Origin: Variovorax paradoxus NBRC 15149
GTDB lineage: Bacteria; Pseudomonadota; Gammaproteobacteria; Burkholderiales; Burkholderiaceae_C
Length of the DNA: 64,000 bases
Direction: 5' to 3'
Assembly: GCF_001591365.1 (NCBI RefSeq)
Contig: NZ_BCUT01000001.1
Location: forward strand, 1,860,001 to 1,924,000
The notes beneath the pieces were generated by a model. It was given only the letters and a program-made list of their open reading frames with translations. It had not been told where the DNA came from and did not search any database. The position numbers and the translations under genes are program-made. This document shows positions 54,472-63,279 of the stretch, in pieces. The stretch's first letter is position 1, and each line of letters begins with the position of its first letter.

Positions 54472-55185
54472 TCAGCGGCGGCCGGTCGTTCGCTTGCGCG
54501 CGGCGGCCGATGCCTTCTTGGCGGCGGCGGGCGCCGCCGCCTTCCTGGCCGCGGGTTTCGAAGCCGCGGGAGCATTAGCCGCCGGCTGGGCCATGGCCGG
54601 CACCTTGAGCTGGGCTGCATCCTGCAGCGCCGAGCTCGCGATCTGCTGGAACTGCTCAGTCAGCGAGCCCCACCATTGCATCGGATCGATCACGCCGGCG
54701 GTGCCATTGCCGCCCGAAGCGGCAGCGGCCGAAGCCGGCTTGCCGCGCGCCTTCTTTGCCGGCGCCGGGGCTTCTTCTTCCTCGGGCTCGACCTCCGGTT
54801 CGGCCGGCGCAGCGGCTGCAGGTGCCGCAGCAGCGGCAGGCGCCACGGCGGCCGCCTGCTTGGTGAATGCGCTGGCGATATCTTCCATCCGCACGTTCAT
54901 GCCGCGCAAGGTCGAAAGTGTCATCTTTTGCACTTCGAGCGCCTGGATGGTGGCCTTGAGCGCGTGGCCGTTCTGCTCGAGCCAATACTGCACCGTCTTG
55001 AGTTCCTGGATGCGCTTGTCGACCTCTTCCACGCTCAGCGTGGGGGCCACCCAGCTCGCGAGGCTCGGCAACCCGGGCACCGCACTGCCCGCCGCGCCGC
55101 CGGCGCCACCGCCGGCAAGGTTCTTCAGAAAATCGAATCCGGGGACGAATTGACTGAAGTCGAAGGGTTGGCTGGCGTTGCTCAT
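54472..55185 (-). CDS. phaM: Polyhydroxyalkanoate granule protein PhaM
   Basis: This is a 237-residue granule-associated protein that in Ralstonia/Cupriavidus activates PHA synthase and tethers granules to the nucleoid. The N-terminus has PFDFSQFVPGFDFLKNLAGG. The conserved helical core is SVEEVDKRIQELKTVQYWLE followed by KATIQALEVQKMTLSTLRGM. The middle is a Pro/Ala/Glu-rich linker, and QWWGSLTEQFQQIASSALQD precedes a C-terminal histone-like Ala/Lys tail (KKASAAARKRTTGRR) for DNA binding. It indicates that the organism stores polyhydroxybutyrate. Confidence 0.9.
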   Translation of the reverse strand: MSNASQPFDFSQFVPGFDFLKNLAGGGAGGAAGSAVPGLPSLASWVAPTLSVEEVDKRIQELKTVQYWLEQNGHALKATIQALEVQKMTLSTLRGMNVRMEDIASAFTKQAAAVAPAAAAAPAAAAPAEPEVEPEEEEAPAPAKKARGKPASAAAASGGNGTAGVIDPMQWWGSLTEQFQQIASSALQDAAQLKVPAMAQPAANAPAASKPAARKAAAPAAAKKASAAARKRTTGRR

Positions 55186-55273
55186 GCGGAGGTCTCCGGT
55201 TGGGTTTTCTTGTGATGCCAGCTTACTCCAAGGCACCGCCGTTTTGGGCCCGGGCGCCCTCCCCTTTGCCCCC

Positions 55274-56689
55274 TCAGAGTTCCGCGCGCACCTTGCTGAA
55301 CACCTTCCAGAAGGCCGCGTCCTGCGAGGTCGCGAAATTGATCCGCATCATCGTGCTCGGCGGCCGCCGCGCATGGAACAGCGAGCCCGGCGCGAGCAGG
55401 TAGCCCTGGTCGAGCATGCGCTGGGTGAGTGCGTCGGTGTCGACGCCGGTGTCGACCCAGCCGAACAGGCCCGCCGGCTCGGACGCAAAGCTGCAGCCAT
55501 GCGCCATGGCGAGCTTCACCGCGCGGCCGCGGGCGCCGTCGAGCCGGATGCGTATGCGCTCGGCATGCCGCCGCAGCTGCCCCTGGTCGATGCACCACGA
55601 AAGCGCCCGCTCGAACAGCGTGGGCGTGGTGAGCGTGGCCAGCAGCTTGGTCTCGAGCAGCCGCTCCTTGAGTTCCGGCGAAGCGGCCAGGAAGCCGATG
55701 CGCCAGTTGGGCGCCAGGATCTTGGCGAAGCCGCTGACGTAGATGGTGCGCTGCAGCCCGTCGAGCGCGCTGAGCCGCGTGGCGTGCTCGGGTGCGAGGT
55801 GGCTGTAGGTGTCGTCCTCGACGATGTGGAAGTCGTGCTCGTTGGCCAGCTTGAGCACGCGGTGCGCGCTGCCGGGCGTGAGGCTGTAGCCGGTCGGGTT
55901 GTGCAGCACGCTCACGCTCACGAAGAGCTTGGGGCTGTGCAGCTGGCAGTACTGCGCCATCACCTCCAGGTCGGGCCCGTCGGCGCGGCGCGGCACCGGC
56001 AGGATGCGCATGCCCAGCGCCTCGAGCCGCGCGAATTCCAGCGCCCAGCCGGGCTCCTCGACCATCACCGGATCGCCCGCGCGCAGCAGGGTGCGGCTCA
56101 CGATGTCCAGCGCGTGCGTGGCGCCCACGGTGGTCACGATCTGGTCGGGCGCGGCGGGCACGTTGATGCCCACGAGCTTGTTCGACAGGCTGCGGCGCAG
56201 CGCGGCGTCGCCCGAGGGTTCGCCGTACTGGAGCGACAGCTCCTGCAGCGCAGCTGTACTGGTCATGCGGCGCACGGCCGTCGGCATGAAGGCGGAGGCC
56301 ATCCAGTCGGGCGGAAACACGCCCATGCCCGGCTGCGGCTTGTCGCTGGGCCGATGGAACATGCTGCGGATGAGCGAGCTCGCATCGGCCGGCACGCGCG
56401 AGGCCATCATCTGGACCACCATGGGCGCCGCGTTGGGTGGGCGCCCGTCCTGCGCCGGCGCCGAGTCGCGCACGTAGAAGCCGCGCTGGCGGCGCGCCTC
56501 GACCAGGCCCTGCGCCAGCAGCTGGTCGTAGGCCGCCACCACCGTGTAGGGGCTCACGCCCTGCTGGCGCGCGCATTCGCGCACCGAGGGCAGGCGTGCG
56601 CCGGGCGGCAGCAGCCGGGTGCGGATGCGTTCGGCCAGCCGGTCGGCCAATTGCCCCGTGAGCGACTGGGTGGAGGTTCGTGTCAGCAT
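55274..56689 (-). CDS. MocR/PdxR-family regulator (GntR DNA-binding domain fused to aminotransferase domain)
   Basis: This is a 471-residue transcription factor. The N-terminal GntR winged helix (about 1-75) includes LTGQLADRLAERIRTRLLPP and LPSVRECARQQGVSPYTVVA. The fold-type I aminotransferase-like domain (about 100-470) binds PLP; the Schiff-base Lys is in VSGFAKILAPNWRIGF, with HIVEDDTYSHLA (PLP-binding Asp/Tyr) before it. It is divergent from the LysE exporter gene, and an 11-bp inverted repeat lies between them. It probably controls the exporter in response to an amino acid or vitamin B6. Confidence 0.9.
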   Translation of the reverse strand: MLTRTSTQSLTGQLADRLAERIRTRLLPPGARLPSVRECARQQGVSPYTVVAAYDQLLAQGLVEARRQRGFYVRDSAPAQDGRPPNAAPMVVQMMASRVPADASSLIRSMFHRPSDKPQPGMGVFPPDWMASAFMPTAVRRMTSTAALQELSLQYGEPSGDAALRRSLSNKLVGINVPAAPDQIVTTVGATHALDIVSRTLLRAGDPVMVEEPGWALEFARLEALGMRILPVPRRADGPDLEVMAQYCQLHSPKLFVSVSVLHNPTGYSLTPGSAHRVLKLANEHDFHIVEDDTYSHLAPEHATRLSALDGLQRTIYVSGFAKILAPNWRIGFLAASPELKERLLETKLLATLTTPTLFERALSWCIDQGQLRRHAERIRIRLDGARGRAVKLAMAHGCSFASEPAGLFGWVDTGVDTDALTQRMLDQGYLLAPGSLFHARRPPSTMMRINFATSQDAAFWKVFSKVRAEL

Positions 56690-56720
56690 CTGGGGCTCGG
56701 CTTCTGTGTCGAAAGAAAGA

Positions 56721-56759
56721 CCAATACAGTTTTCGAATATGTTCGACTAACTGTATTGG
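56721..56759. promoter_or_regulatory. MocR-type operator: 11-bp perfect inverted repeat
   Basis: CCAATACAGTT (56721-56731) and AACTGTATTGG (56749-56759) are exact complements separated by 17 bp. TCGAA (56733-56737) and TTCGA (56742-56746) form a smaller palindrome in the middle. The site lies 31 bp from the regulator start and 34 bp from the lysE start, a natural place for autoregulation plus control of the divergent operon. Confidence 0.65.
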
Positions 56760-56793
56760 AACTGCAATGGTGTGAAAGTTTAGAGTGTATGCA

Positions 56794-57393
56794 ATGAACT
56801 GGCAAGAATTCACCGCGCTGCTGGTGCTGGCCACGGCGATGAGTTTCTCGCCCGGTCCCAACACCACGCTTTCCACGGCCCTCGCGGCCAACGGCGGCCT
56901 GCCGCGCGCCATGCGCTTCGTGGTGGCCGTGCCGGTGGGCTGGACGCTGCTGCTGGTGCTGTGCGCGGCCGGCATCGGCGCGCTGGTGGTGGCGGTGCCT
57001 TCGCTGCGCCTGGGCATCAAGGCGCTGGGCGTGGGCTACCTCTTGTGGCTGGCCTACAAGCTGAGCGGCAGCGGCACGCTCGGCCGCGCCGATGGCGCCA
57101 GCCTCGACGTCGGCTTCGGCCAGGGCGTGATGCTGCAGTTCGTCAACATCAAGGCCTGGCTGCTCGCACTCACGCTGGTGGCCGGCTGGATCGCGGGGCA
57201 GCCCGATGCGCTCGGGCGCTTCGCCATCGTCGCGCCGGTGATGCTGGTCTACGCCTTCATCAGCAACTTCACCTATGCATTGGCGGGCGCGCTGCTGCGC
57301 GAATGGCTCTCCAAGGGCAAGCGCCTGCTGTGGTTCAACCGCGCGATGGGGCTGGTGCTGGTGCTCACGGCCTGGTGGATGCTGGGCGTATGA
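56794..57393 (+). CDS. LysE/RhtB-family amino-acid exporter (1 of 3)
   Basis: This is a 199-residue inner-membrane exporter with six helices. The family signature ATAMSFSPGPNTTLSTALA is at residues 15-33, followed by GVGYLLWLAYKL and LQFVNIKAWLLALTLVAGWI. The ATG at 56794 gives a normal N-terminus (MNWQEFTALL); an upstream GTG at 56785 is possible. It is divergent from the MocR regulator across a strong palindrome, so it is the most likely direct target. The substrate is probably an amino acid or derivative. Confidence 0.9.
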   Translation: MNWQEFTALLVLATAMSFSPGPNTTLSTALAANGGLPRAMRFVVAVPVGWTLLLVLCAAGIGALVVAVPSLRLGIKALGVGYLLWLAYKLSGSGTLGRADGASLDVGFGQGVMLQFVNIKAWLLALTLVAGWIAGQPDALGRFAIVAPVMLVYAFISNFTYALAGALLREWLSKGKRLLWFNRAMGLVLVLTAWWMLGV

Positions 57394-57454
57394 GCGCCGC
57401 GCCGGGCCGCCCCAAGCAAGCTCGCACCGCAGTGCGAAGCACGGAGGTCATCCA

Positions 57455-58411
57455 ATGAGTAGCCGCCTCAACATCAGGGACGAAACGCTCGGCATGTGGC
57501 TTGGCGTGATCGGCGTGGCGCTGTTCGCGGTCACCTTGCCGATGACGCGGCTGGCCACCGGCACGCAGGGCGCGCCGCAGCTGTCGCCCTGGTTCGTGAC
57601 GCTCGGACGCGCCGCACTCGCGGGCATTCTCTCGACAGTCTTCCTGCTGGCCACGCGCTCGCCGCGGCCCGCTGCGCACCAGTGGAAGCCGCTTGGCATG
57701 GCGGTGCTCGGCAACGTGATCGGCTATCCGCTGCTGCTGGGCTACGCCTTGCGCGTGGTCACGGCCAGCCACGCCGCGGTGGTGACGGCGCTGCTGCCGC
57801 TCGTGACCGCGGCGGTCGCGGCCTGGGTGCTGCACCAGCGCGCGCGGCTCGGCTTCTGGCTCTGCGCCATTGCGGGCAGCCTGCTGGTGGTGCTGTTCTC
57901 GGTGCTGCGCGCAAGCCAGGGCGGCCACGGCTTCGGCTTCGAATGGGCCGACCTGCTGCTGGTCGGCGCGGTGGTCGCGGCGTCGTTCGGCTACATCTAC
58001 GGCGCGCAGGTCACGCCGTCGCTCGGCGCGGAGCGGGTGATCTGCTGGGTCTGCGTGATGGCGCTGCCCGTGACGCTGCCCGCCACGCTGGCCCTGTGGC
58101 CCGCGGAGCCCATCGCCACCTCGGCCTGGCTGGGCTTCGTCTATGTGGGCGTGTTCTCGATGTGGATCGGCTTCTTCGCCTGGTACCGCGGCCTGGCCCT
58201 GGGCGGTGCGCTGCGCGTGAGCCAGACGCAGCTGCTGCAGCCCTTTCTCTCCATCCTTGCATCCATTCCGCTGCTGGGCGAACCGCTCGACGTGGTCACG
58301 CTGGGCTTTGCCATTGCCGTGGTCTGCACGGTGGTGCTCGGCAAGCGCCTTTCGCAGCCGCAGCCCGCTCCTGCCGTTTCGCCGCGCGCCGCGCATGCCG
58401 AACAATCCTGA
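57455..58411 (+). CDS. EamA/DMT-superfamily exporter
   Basis: This is a 318-residue inner-membrane protein with ten hydrophobic segments and two EamA halves. Representative stretches are VIGVALFAVTLPMTRLATGT at the start, ASHAAVVTALLPLVTAAVAA in the first repeat and LLQPFLSILASIPLLGEPLD in the last, the typical EamA terminal signature. GGAGG precedes the ATG at 57455 by 7 nt. It lies 61 bp behind lysE and 31 bp before the aminotransferase gene, suggesting co-transcription. Confidence 0.88.
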   Translation: MSSRLNIRDETLGMWLGVIGVALFAVTLPMTRLATGTQGAPQLSPWFVTLGRAALAGILSTVFLLATRSPRPAAHQWKPLGMAVLGNVIGYPLLLGYALRVVTASHAAVVTALLPLVTAAVAAWVLHQRARLGFWLCAIAGSLLVVLFSVLRASQGGHGFGFEWADLLLVGAVVAASFGYIYGAQVTPSLGAERVICWVCVMALPVTLPATLALWPAEPIATSAWLGFVYVGVFSMWIGFFAWYRGLALGGALRVSQTQLLQPFLSILASIPLLGEPLDVVTLGFAIAVVCTVVLGKRLSQPQPAPAVSPRAAHAEQS

Positions 58412-58442
58412 ATCCCACCCCACCCGACTGAAAGAAGACCCC

Positions 58443-59645
58443 ATGAACTGGAAACTCGCCGCCCGCGCCGCCAAGATGAATCCGTCGGTGCTGCGTGAAA
58501 TCCTCAAGGTCACCGAGCGCCCCGGCATCATCAGCCTGGCCGGCGGCCTGCCCTCGCCCAAGACCTTCCCGATCCAGGCCTTTGCCGACGCCTGCGCCGA
58601 AGTGCTGCACAACGACGGCCAGGCCGCGCTGCAGTACGCCGCGAGCGAAGGCTATGCGCCGCTGCGCCAGGCGGTGGCCGACATGCTGCCGTGGAACGTC
58701 GATCCCGCGCAGGTCCTCATCACCACCGGCTCGCAGCAGGGCCTGGACCTGGTGGCCAAGGTGCTCATCGATCCGGGCAGCAAGGTGCTGGTCGAGACGC
58801 CCACCTACCTGGGCGCGCTGCAGGCCTTCGGCCCGATGGAGCCGAATCCGGTGAGCGTGGCAAGCGACGACGAAGGCGTGATCGTCGAAGACCTGGTGGC
58901 CAAGGCCAAGGATGGGCGCTTCGTCTACCTGCTGCCCAATTTCCAGAACCCCACCGGCCGCACCATGACCGAGGCGCGCCGCGCCGCCGTGTCGGCCGCC
59001 GCGGCCGCCGCCGGCCTGCCGATCGTCGAGGACAACCCGTACGGCGAACTGTGGTTCGACGAAGCCCCGCCGCTGCCGCTCACGGCGCGCAACCCCGAGG
59101 GCTGCATCTACCTGGGTTCGTTCTCGAAGGTGCTCGCACCGGGCCTGCGCCTGGGCTTCCTGGTGGCGCCGAAGGCCATCTTCCCGAAGCTGCTGCAGGC
59201 CAAGCAGGCGGTCGACCTGCACACGCCGATCTTCACGCAGCGCATGGTCTCGGCCGTGATGAAGGACAACTTCCTCGAGCGCCACGTGCCCACCATCCGC
59301 GCGCTCTACAAGCGCCAGCGCGACGCGATGATGGCTGCGCTCACGCGCGAGATGGCCGGGCTGGACGTGAAGTTCAACGCGCCCAAGGGCGGCATGTTCC
59401 TGTGGGCCCGCCTGCCCGAGGGCATCGACACCGTCGCGCTCCTGCCCAAGGCGGTGGAGCGCAACGTGGCCTTCGTGCCGGGCGCGCCCTTCTATGCGGA
59501 CCAGGGCGATCCGCGCACGCTGCGGCTGTCGTTCGTGACGGCCAGCGTCGAGGAGATCGACACCGCGATCGCCGCGCTGGCCCTGACGCTGCGCGAAGAG
59601 CTGGCGCTGCTGGGCGAGCGCAGGCTCGCGCCCGAACCCGTCTGA
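58443..59645 (+). CDS. PLP-dependent aminotransferase, fold type I (2-aminoadipate/Kat-like)
   Basis: This is a 400-residue aminotransferase of the class I/II family, close in style to 2-aminoadipate and multi-substrate aminotransferases that lack a DNA-binding domain. Visible are IISLAGGLPSPKTFPIQAFA, LITTGSQQGLDLVAKVL, VYLLPNFQNPTGRTM (Asn/Pro of the PLP site), LPIVEDNPYGELWF and the Schiff-base Lys in GSFSKVLAPGLRLGFL. It sits in the exporter operon, so it may convert an amino acid that the neighbouring exporters would otherwise remove. The exact substrate is unknown. Confidence 0.88.
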   Translation: MNWKLAARAAKMNPSVLREILKVTERPGIISLAGGLPSPKTFPIQAFADACAEVLHNDGQAALQYAASEGYAPLRQAVADMLPWNVDPAQVLITTGSQQGLDLVAKVLIDPGSKVLVETPTYLGALQAFGPMEPNPVSVASDDEGVIVEDLVAKAKDGRFVYLLPNFQNPTGRTMTEARRAAVSAAAAAAGLPIVEDNPYGELWFDEAPPLPLTARNPEGCIYLGSFSKVLAPGLRLGFLVAPKAIFPKLLQAKQAVDLHTPIFTQRMVSAVMKDNFLERHVPTIRALYKRQRDAMMAALTREMAGLDVKFNAPKGGMFLWARLPEGIDTVALLPKAVERNVAFVPGAPFYADQGDPRTLRLSFVTASVEEIDTAIAALALTLREELALLGERRLAPEPV

Positions 59646-59668
59646 GCCGCAACACGAGGCAGACCACG

Positions 59669-60301
59669 ATGCACATCGCCATCCTGACTTTCGACGGCTT
59701 CAACGAACTCGACTCGCTGATCGCGCTCGGCGTGCTCAACCGCATCAAGAGGCCGGGCTGGCGCGTGACGCTGGCCGCGCCCAGCGCCACGGTCACCTCG
59801 ATGAACGGCGTCACCGTCCATGCGAGCTCCACGCTCGAAGCGGCCGCCGAGGCCGGCGCGGTGCTCGTCGGCAGCGGCATCCGCACGCGCGAGATCGCGG
59901 CCGATCCGGCCATCATGGGCGCGCTGCGCCGGCTCGATGCGAAGCGGCAGCTGATCGGCGCGCAGTGCTCGGGCACGCTGCTGCTCGCCAAGCTGGGCCT
60001 GCTGGGCGCGGTGCCGGCCTGCACCGACCTCACGACCAAGCCCTGGGTGCAGGAAGCCGGCGTCGAGGTGCTCAACCAGCCTTTCTTCGCCAAGGGCAAC
60101 GTGGCAACGGCCGGCGGCTGCCTGTCGGCGCCCTACCTCGCGGCCTGGCTCATCGCGCGCAGCGAGGGCATCGAAGCCGCGAAGAGCGCGCTGCACTACG
60201 TGGCGCCGGTGGGCGAGAAGGAAGACTACGTGGCGCGCGCGCTGCGCAACATCGAGCCCTACCTCCCCTCGGTTCCGGCTGCCACGGCCGACGCCGCCTG
60301 A
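59669..60301 (+). CDS. DJ-1/PfpI-family protein
   Basis: This is a 210-residue cytoplasmic protein of the DJ-1/PfpI superfamily. The N-terminus is MHIAILTFDGFNELDSLIAL. The nucleophile-elbow Cys100 lies in LIGAQCSGTLLLAKLGLL, and TAGGCLSAPYLAAWLIAR follows. Members include glyoxalases, hydratases such as isonitrile hydratase, and amidase-domain regulators; no AraC-type HTH is attached here. It lies 23 bp behind the aminotransferase gene in the same operon. It may detoxify a reactive metabolite; the function is unproven. Confidence 0.85.
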   Translation: MHIAILTFDGFNELDSLIALGVLNRIKRPGWRVTLAAPSATVTSMNGVTVHASSTLEAAAEAGAVLVGSGIRTREIAADPAIMGALRRLDAKRQLIGAQCSGTLLLAKLGLLGAVPACTDLTTKPWVQEAGVEVLNQPFFAKGNVATAGGCLSAPYLAAWLIARSEGIEAAKSALHYVAPVGEKEDYVARALRNIEPYLPSVPAATADAA

Positions 60302-60323
60302 AGAACGTGCCGCTGGACATACC

Positions 60324-60995
60324 ATGATCAGCCTCGCCACGCTCGCGCTCTTCCTGCTGGCCGTTCTCGCGCTGTTCCTGTCGCCGGGGCCGAACATGGC
60401 CTTCGTGCTCTCGCACGGCGTGGCCCACGGCCCGCGCGGCGGCTTCGCGGCGGCGCTCGGCATCTCGTCGGCCGACCTGGTGCACACGCTCTTCGCCGCC
60501 ACCGGCGTGACGGCGCTGGTCGCGGCCTGGCCGCCCTCGTTCGACCTGCTGCGCTACGCGGGCGCGCTGTACCTGCTGTGGCTCGCGGTGCAGGCCCTTC
60601 GCAGCAGCGGCGGCCTCCCCACGGGTGCGCGTGCGCAGCCATCCGCCTTCGCGCGCATCGTGCGCATGGCCTTCCTGAACAACCTCGTCAATCCGAAGGC
60701 GCTGCTGTTCTTCATGGTGTTCCTGCCGCAGTTCGTCGACCCGGCGCGCGGCAGCGTGCCCTTGCAACTGGTGCAGCTCGGCGTCATGCTGTCGGCAGCC
60801 GCGCTCGCGTTCAACACGCTGCTCGGCGCCTGCAGCGGACAGCTCGGCCGCTGGCTGCAGCGCCGTCCGGGGGCTGAAAAGTTCCAGCGCGGCCTGCTGG
60901 CCCTGGTGATGGTCGGCCTGGCGATCCGCCTGCTGCTGCTCGACCGTCCCGCCGTGCCATCCGCCCTGTCCGCCACACCTGTCCAAGGAAGCTGA
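60324..60995 (+). CDS. LysE/RhtB-family exporter (2 of 3)
   Basis: This is a 223-residue inner-membrane exporter. The signature LALFLSPGPNMAFVLSHGVA is at residues 14-33, followed by LRYAGALYLLWLAVQALRSS and FLNNLVNPKALLFFMVFLPQ, which is the RhtB-type pattern. About six helices are present. It starts 22 bp after the DJ-1-like gene and ends 5 bp before the GST gene. It is clearly distinct in sequence from the other two LysE proteins in the cluster. Confidence 0.9.
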   Translation: MISLATLALFLLAVLALFLSPGPNMAFVLSHGVAHGPRGGFAAALGISSADLVHTLFAATGVTALVAAWPPSFDLLRYAGALYLLWLAVQALRSSGGLPTGARAQPSAFARIVRMAFLNNLVNPKALLFFMVFLPQFVDPARGSVPLQLVQLGVMLSAAALAFNTLLGACSGQLGRWLQRRPGAEKFQRGLLALVMVGLAIRLLLLDRPAVPSALSATPVQGS

Positions 60996-61000
60996 ACACC

Positions 61001-61642
61001 ATGCTCAATATCTGGGGCCGCATCAGTTCGATCAATGTGCGCAAGGTCGTCTGGTGCGCGCAGGAACTCGGGCTCGACTTTCAACGCACCGAGGCCGGCG
61101 GCCGGTTCGGCGTGGTGCAAACGCCCGAGTACCTGGCGCTCAATCCGAACGCGATGGTGCCCACCATCGACGACGGCGAAGGCAGCGATCGCGTCACGCT
61201 GTGGGAGTCGAACGTGATCGTGCGCTACCTCTGCGCCAAGCATTCGCACGGCAAGTTCTATCCGAGCGAGCTGCCGGCGCGCTTCGATGCCGAACGCTGG
61301 ATGGACTGGCAGCAGACCACGCTCAACCGCGCGAGCCGCGACGCCTTCGTGCAATGGGTGCGCACGCTGCCGGCCGAGCGCGACCCGGCGCTGATCGCGG
61401 CCTCGGTGCATGCGAGCGAGGCGCTGTTCGCGATGCTCGACGCGCACCTGGCCCGGCAGCCCTTCATGGCCGGCGACCGCTTCACCATGGCCGACATTCC
61501 CATCGGCTGCGAGGCGCACCGCTGGTTCGGCCTTCCGCCGGCCGAATACCAGCGCCCGAGCTGGCCGAACCTCGAACGCTGGTACGGCGAACTGATCTCC
61601 CGGCCGGGCACGCGCGGCGTGCTCGACCTCCCGCTCGAATGA
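61001..61642 (+). CDS. Glutathione S-transferase family protein
   Basis: This is a 213-residue cytosolic GST. The N-terminal thioredoxin-fold domain (about 1-80) has WGRISSINVRKVVWCAQELG with the active-site Ser/Asn near residues 7-10, LNPNAMVPTIDDGE (cis-Pro) and LWESNVIVRYLCAKH (Glu-Ser glutathione contact). The C-terminal helical domain has FMAGDRFTMADIPIGCEAHR (N-capping box). The 3' end overlaps the phzF start by ATGA. It probably conjugates or reduces an electrophile. Confidence 0.9.
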   Translation: MLNIWGRISSINVRKVVWCAQELGLDFQRTEAGGRFGVVQTPEYLALNPNAMVPTIDDGEGSDRVTLWESNVIVRYLCAKHSHGKFYPSELPARFDAERWMDWQQTTLNRASRDAFVQWVRTLPAERDPALIAASVHASEALFAMLDAHLARQPFMAGDRFTMADIPIGCEAHRWFGLPPAEYQRPSWPNLERWYGELISRPGTRGVLDLPLE

Positions 61643-62574
61643 AAAGCATGAAATCCCGTTCGTTCAAACAAGTCGACGTCTTCACCGCCACGCCCTACCT
61701 CGGCAACCCGCTCGCCGTGGTGCTCGACGGCAGCAGCCTGGGCGACGCCGAGATGCAGCGCTTCGCGCAGTGGACCAACCTGTCGGAAACCACCTTCCTG
61801 CTGCCGCCGACCGAGCCCTCGGCCGACTATCGCGTGCGCATCTTCACGCCCGGCGGCGAACTGCCCTTTGCGGGCCATCCCACCATCGGCAGCTGCCACG
61901 CCTGGCTGCAGGCCGGCGGCAAGCCCAAGGCGGCGGGCCGGATCGTGCAGCAGTGCGCGGCCGGCCTGGTGCCGCTGCGCCATGAAGGCGAGCGCCTGGC
62001 TTTCTCGGCCCCGCCGCTCAAGCGCAGCGCGCCGAGCCCCACGCTGCTGGCCAAGGTGGCGGGCGCGCTGGGCCTGAAGGCGCAGCAGGTGGTTGCGGCG
62101 CAGGTGCTCGACAACGGGCCGGTGTGGTTCGGCCTGCTGCTCAGCGACGCGGACACCGTGCTCCGGCTGGTGCCCGACCACCGCATGCTCAAGGAGCTGG
62201 GTGTGAAGGCCGGCGTGGCGGGCATGCCTGCCGAGCAGGGCGCGTCGATGCTGATCGGCCGCTCCAACCGCGAGGCGCGCGCCTTCGGCGGCAAGTCCGT
62301 TGCAATCGAAGAAGGCGAAGGCCCGAAGATCGACCTCGAGGTGCGCGCCTTTGCCGCGCCCATTGGCGTGGAGGAAGACCCGGTCACCGGCAGCCTCAAC
62401 GCCAGCCTGGCCGAATGGCTGATCGCCGACGGCCACATGCCCGCGCGCTACGTGGCCGCGCAGGGCCAGTGCCTCGGCCGCTCCGGGCGCGTGTACATCG
62501 AGCGCGTCGCCGACGGCAAGGTGTGGGTCGGCGGCGATGCCGTGACCTGCATCGACGGCCAGGTCACGCTGTAA
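61639..62574 (+). CDS. PhzF-family isomerase/epimerase-like protein
   Basis: This is a 311-residue protein of the PhzF/diaminopimelate-epimerase fold. Family blocks include FKQVDVFTATPYLGNPLAVV, WTNLSETTFLLPP (the catalytic Glu), IFTPGGELPFAGHPTIGSCH and EDPVTGSLNASLAEWL. Members isomerise or tautomerise small amino-acid-derived or aromatic metabolites; most are uncharacterised. The ATG at 61639 overlaps the GST stop (ATGA); a second ATG at 61648 is also possible. A VOC gene follows after 11 bp. Confidence 0.9.
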   Translation: MKSMKSRSFKQVDVFTATPYLGNPLAVVLDGSSLGDAEMQRFAQWTNLSETTFLLPPTEPSADYRVRIFTPGGELPFAGHPTIGSCHAWLQAGGKPKAAGRIVQQCAAGLVPLRHEGERLAFSAPPLKRSAPSPTLLAKVAGALGLKAQQVVAAQVLDNGPVWFGLLLSDADTVLRLVPDHRMLKELGVKAGVAGMPAEQGASMLIGRSNREARAFGGKSVAIEEGEGPKIDLEVRAFAAPIGVEEDPVTGSLNASLAEWLIADGHMPARYVAAQGQCLGRSGRVYIERVADGKVWVGGDAVTCIDGQVTL

Positions 62575-62585
62575 GGCAAGGCACC

Positions 62586-63278
62586 ATGCATGCGCAGCTC
62601 GACCACCTGGTGATTGCCGCCGCCTCGCTGGCCGAGGGCGTGGCGTGGTGCGAGGCCACGCTGGGCGTCACGCCCGGCCCTGGCGGCTCGCATCCGCTGA
62701 TGGGCACGCACAACCGGCTGCTGAACATCGCGGCCGAGGCGTTCCCGCAGGCCTACCTGGAAATCATCGCGATCGAGCCCGGCAAGCGGCCATCGCGCCC
62801 CGGCACGCGCCGCTGGTTCGACCTCGACGACCCGGTGCTGCAGGCCGGGCTCGTGCGGCGCGGACCGCGGCTGGTGCACTTCGTCGCGCGCGTGCCCGAC
62901 GCGCACGCCGCGCTGCAGGCGCTGGCGCGCGAGGAGCACGCCCACATCGACCGCGGCCAGTTGCTCGAAGCCTCGCGCGACACGCCCGCCGGCCGGCTCG
63001 AATGGCAGATCACGGTGCGCAATGACGGCCAGCGCCTGTTCTACGGCGCGCTGCCCACGCTGATCCAGTGGGGCCCCGTGCATCCCACCGACGCCATGCC
63101 CGGCTCGGGCCTCGCGATGCGCTCGCTGCAGGCCACGCATCCGCGCGCGGCCGACCTCTCTGCGGCGCTGTCGGCCATCGGCATGGCCGGCATGGCGGTG
63201 CAGGCCGGCGCGCCCAACCTGGTGGCCGTGCTCGACACGCCCCGCGGCCCCGTCACGCTTCAATCCGAAGGACTCTGA
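62586..63278 (+). CDS. VOC/glyoxalase-like domain protein
   Basis: This is a 230-residue protein with a glyoxalase-like (VOC) domain. The N-terminus MHAQLDHLVIAAASLAEGVA carries the typical metal-ligand His, followed by LGVTPGPGGSHPLMGTHNRL and FPQAYLEIIAIEPG with the probable Glu ligand. The middle has LVHFVARVPDAHAAL and the second half PTLIQWGPVHPTDAMPGSGL. It lies between phzF and the third lysE gene (1-bp gap), so it belongs to the same transcript. Its substrate is unknown. Confidence 0.85.
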   Translation: MHAQLDHLVIAAASLAEGVAWCEATLGVTPGPGGSHPLMGTHNRLLNIAAEAFPQAYLEIIAIEPGKRPSRPGTRRWFDLDDPVLQAGLVRRGPRLVHFVARVPDAHAALQALAREEHAHIDRGQLLEASRDTPAGRLEWQITVRNDGQRLFYGALPTLIQWGPVHPTDAMPGSGLAMRSLQATHPRAADLSAALSAIGMAGMAVQAGAPNLVAVLDTPRGPVTLQSEGL

Positions 63279-63279
63279 C

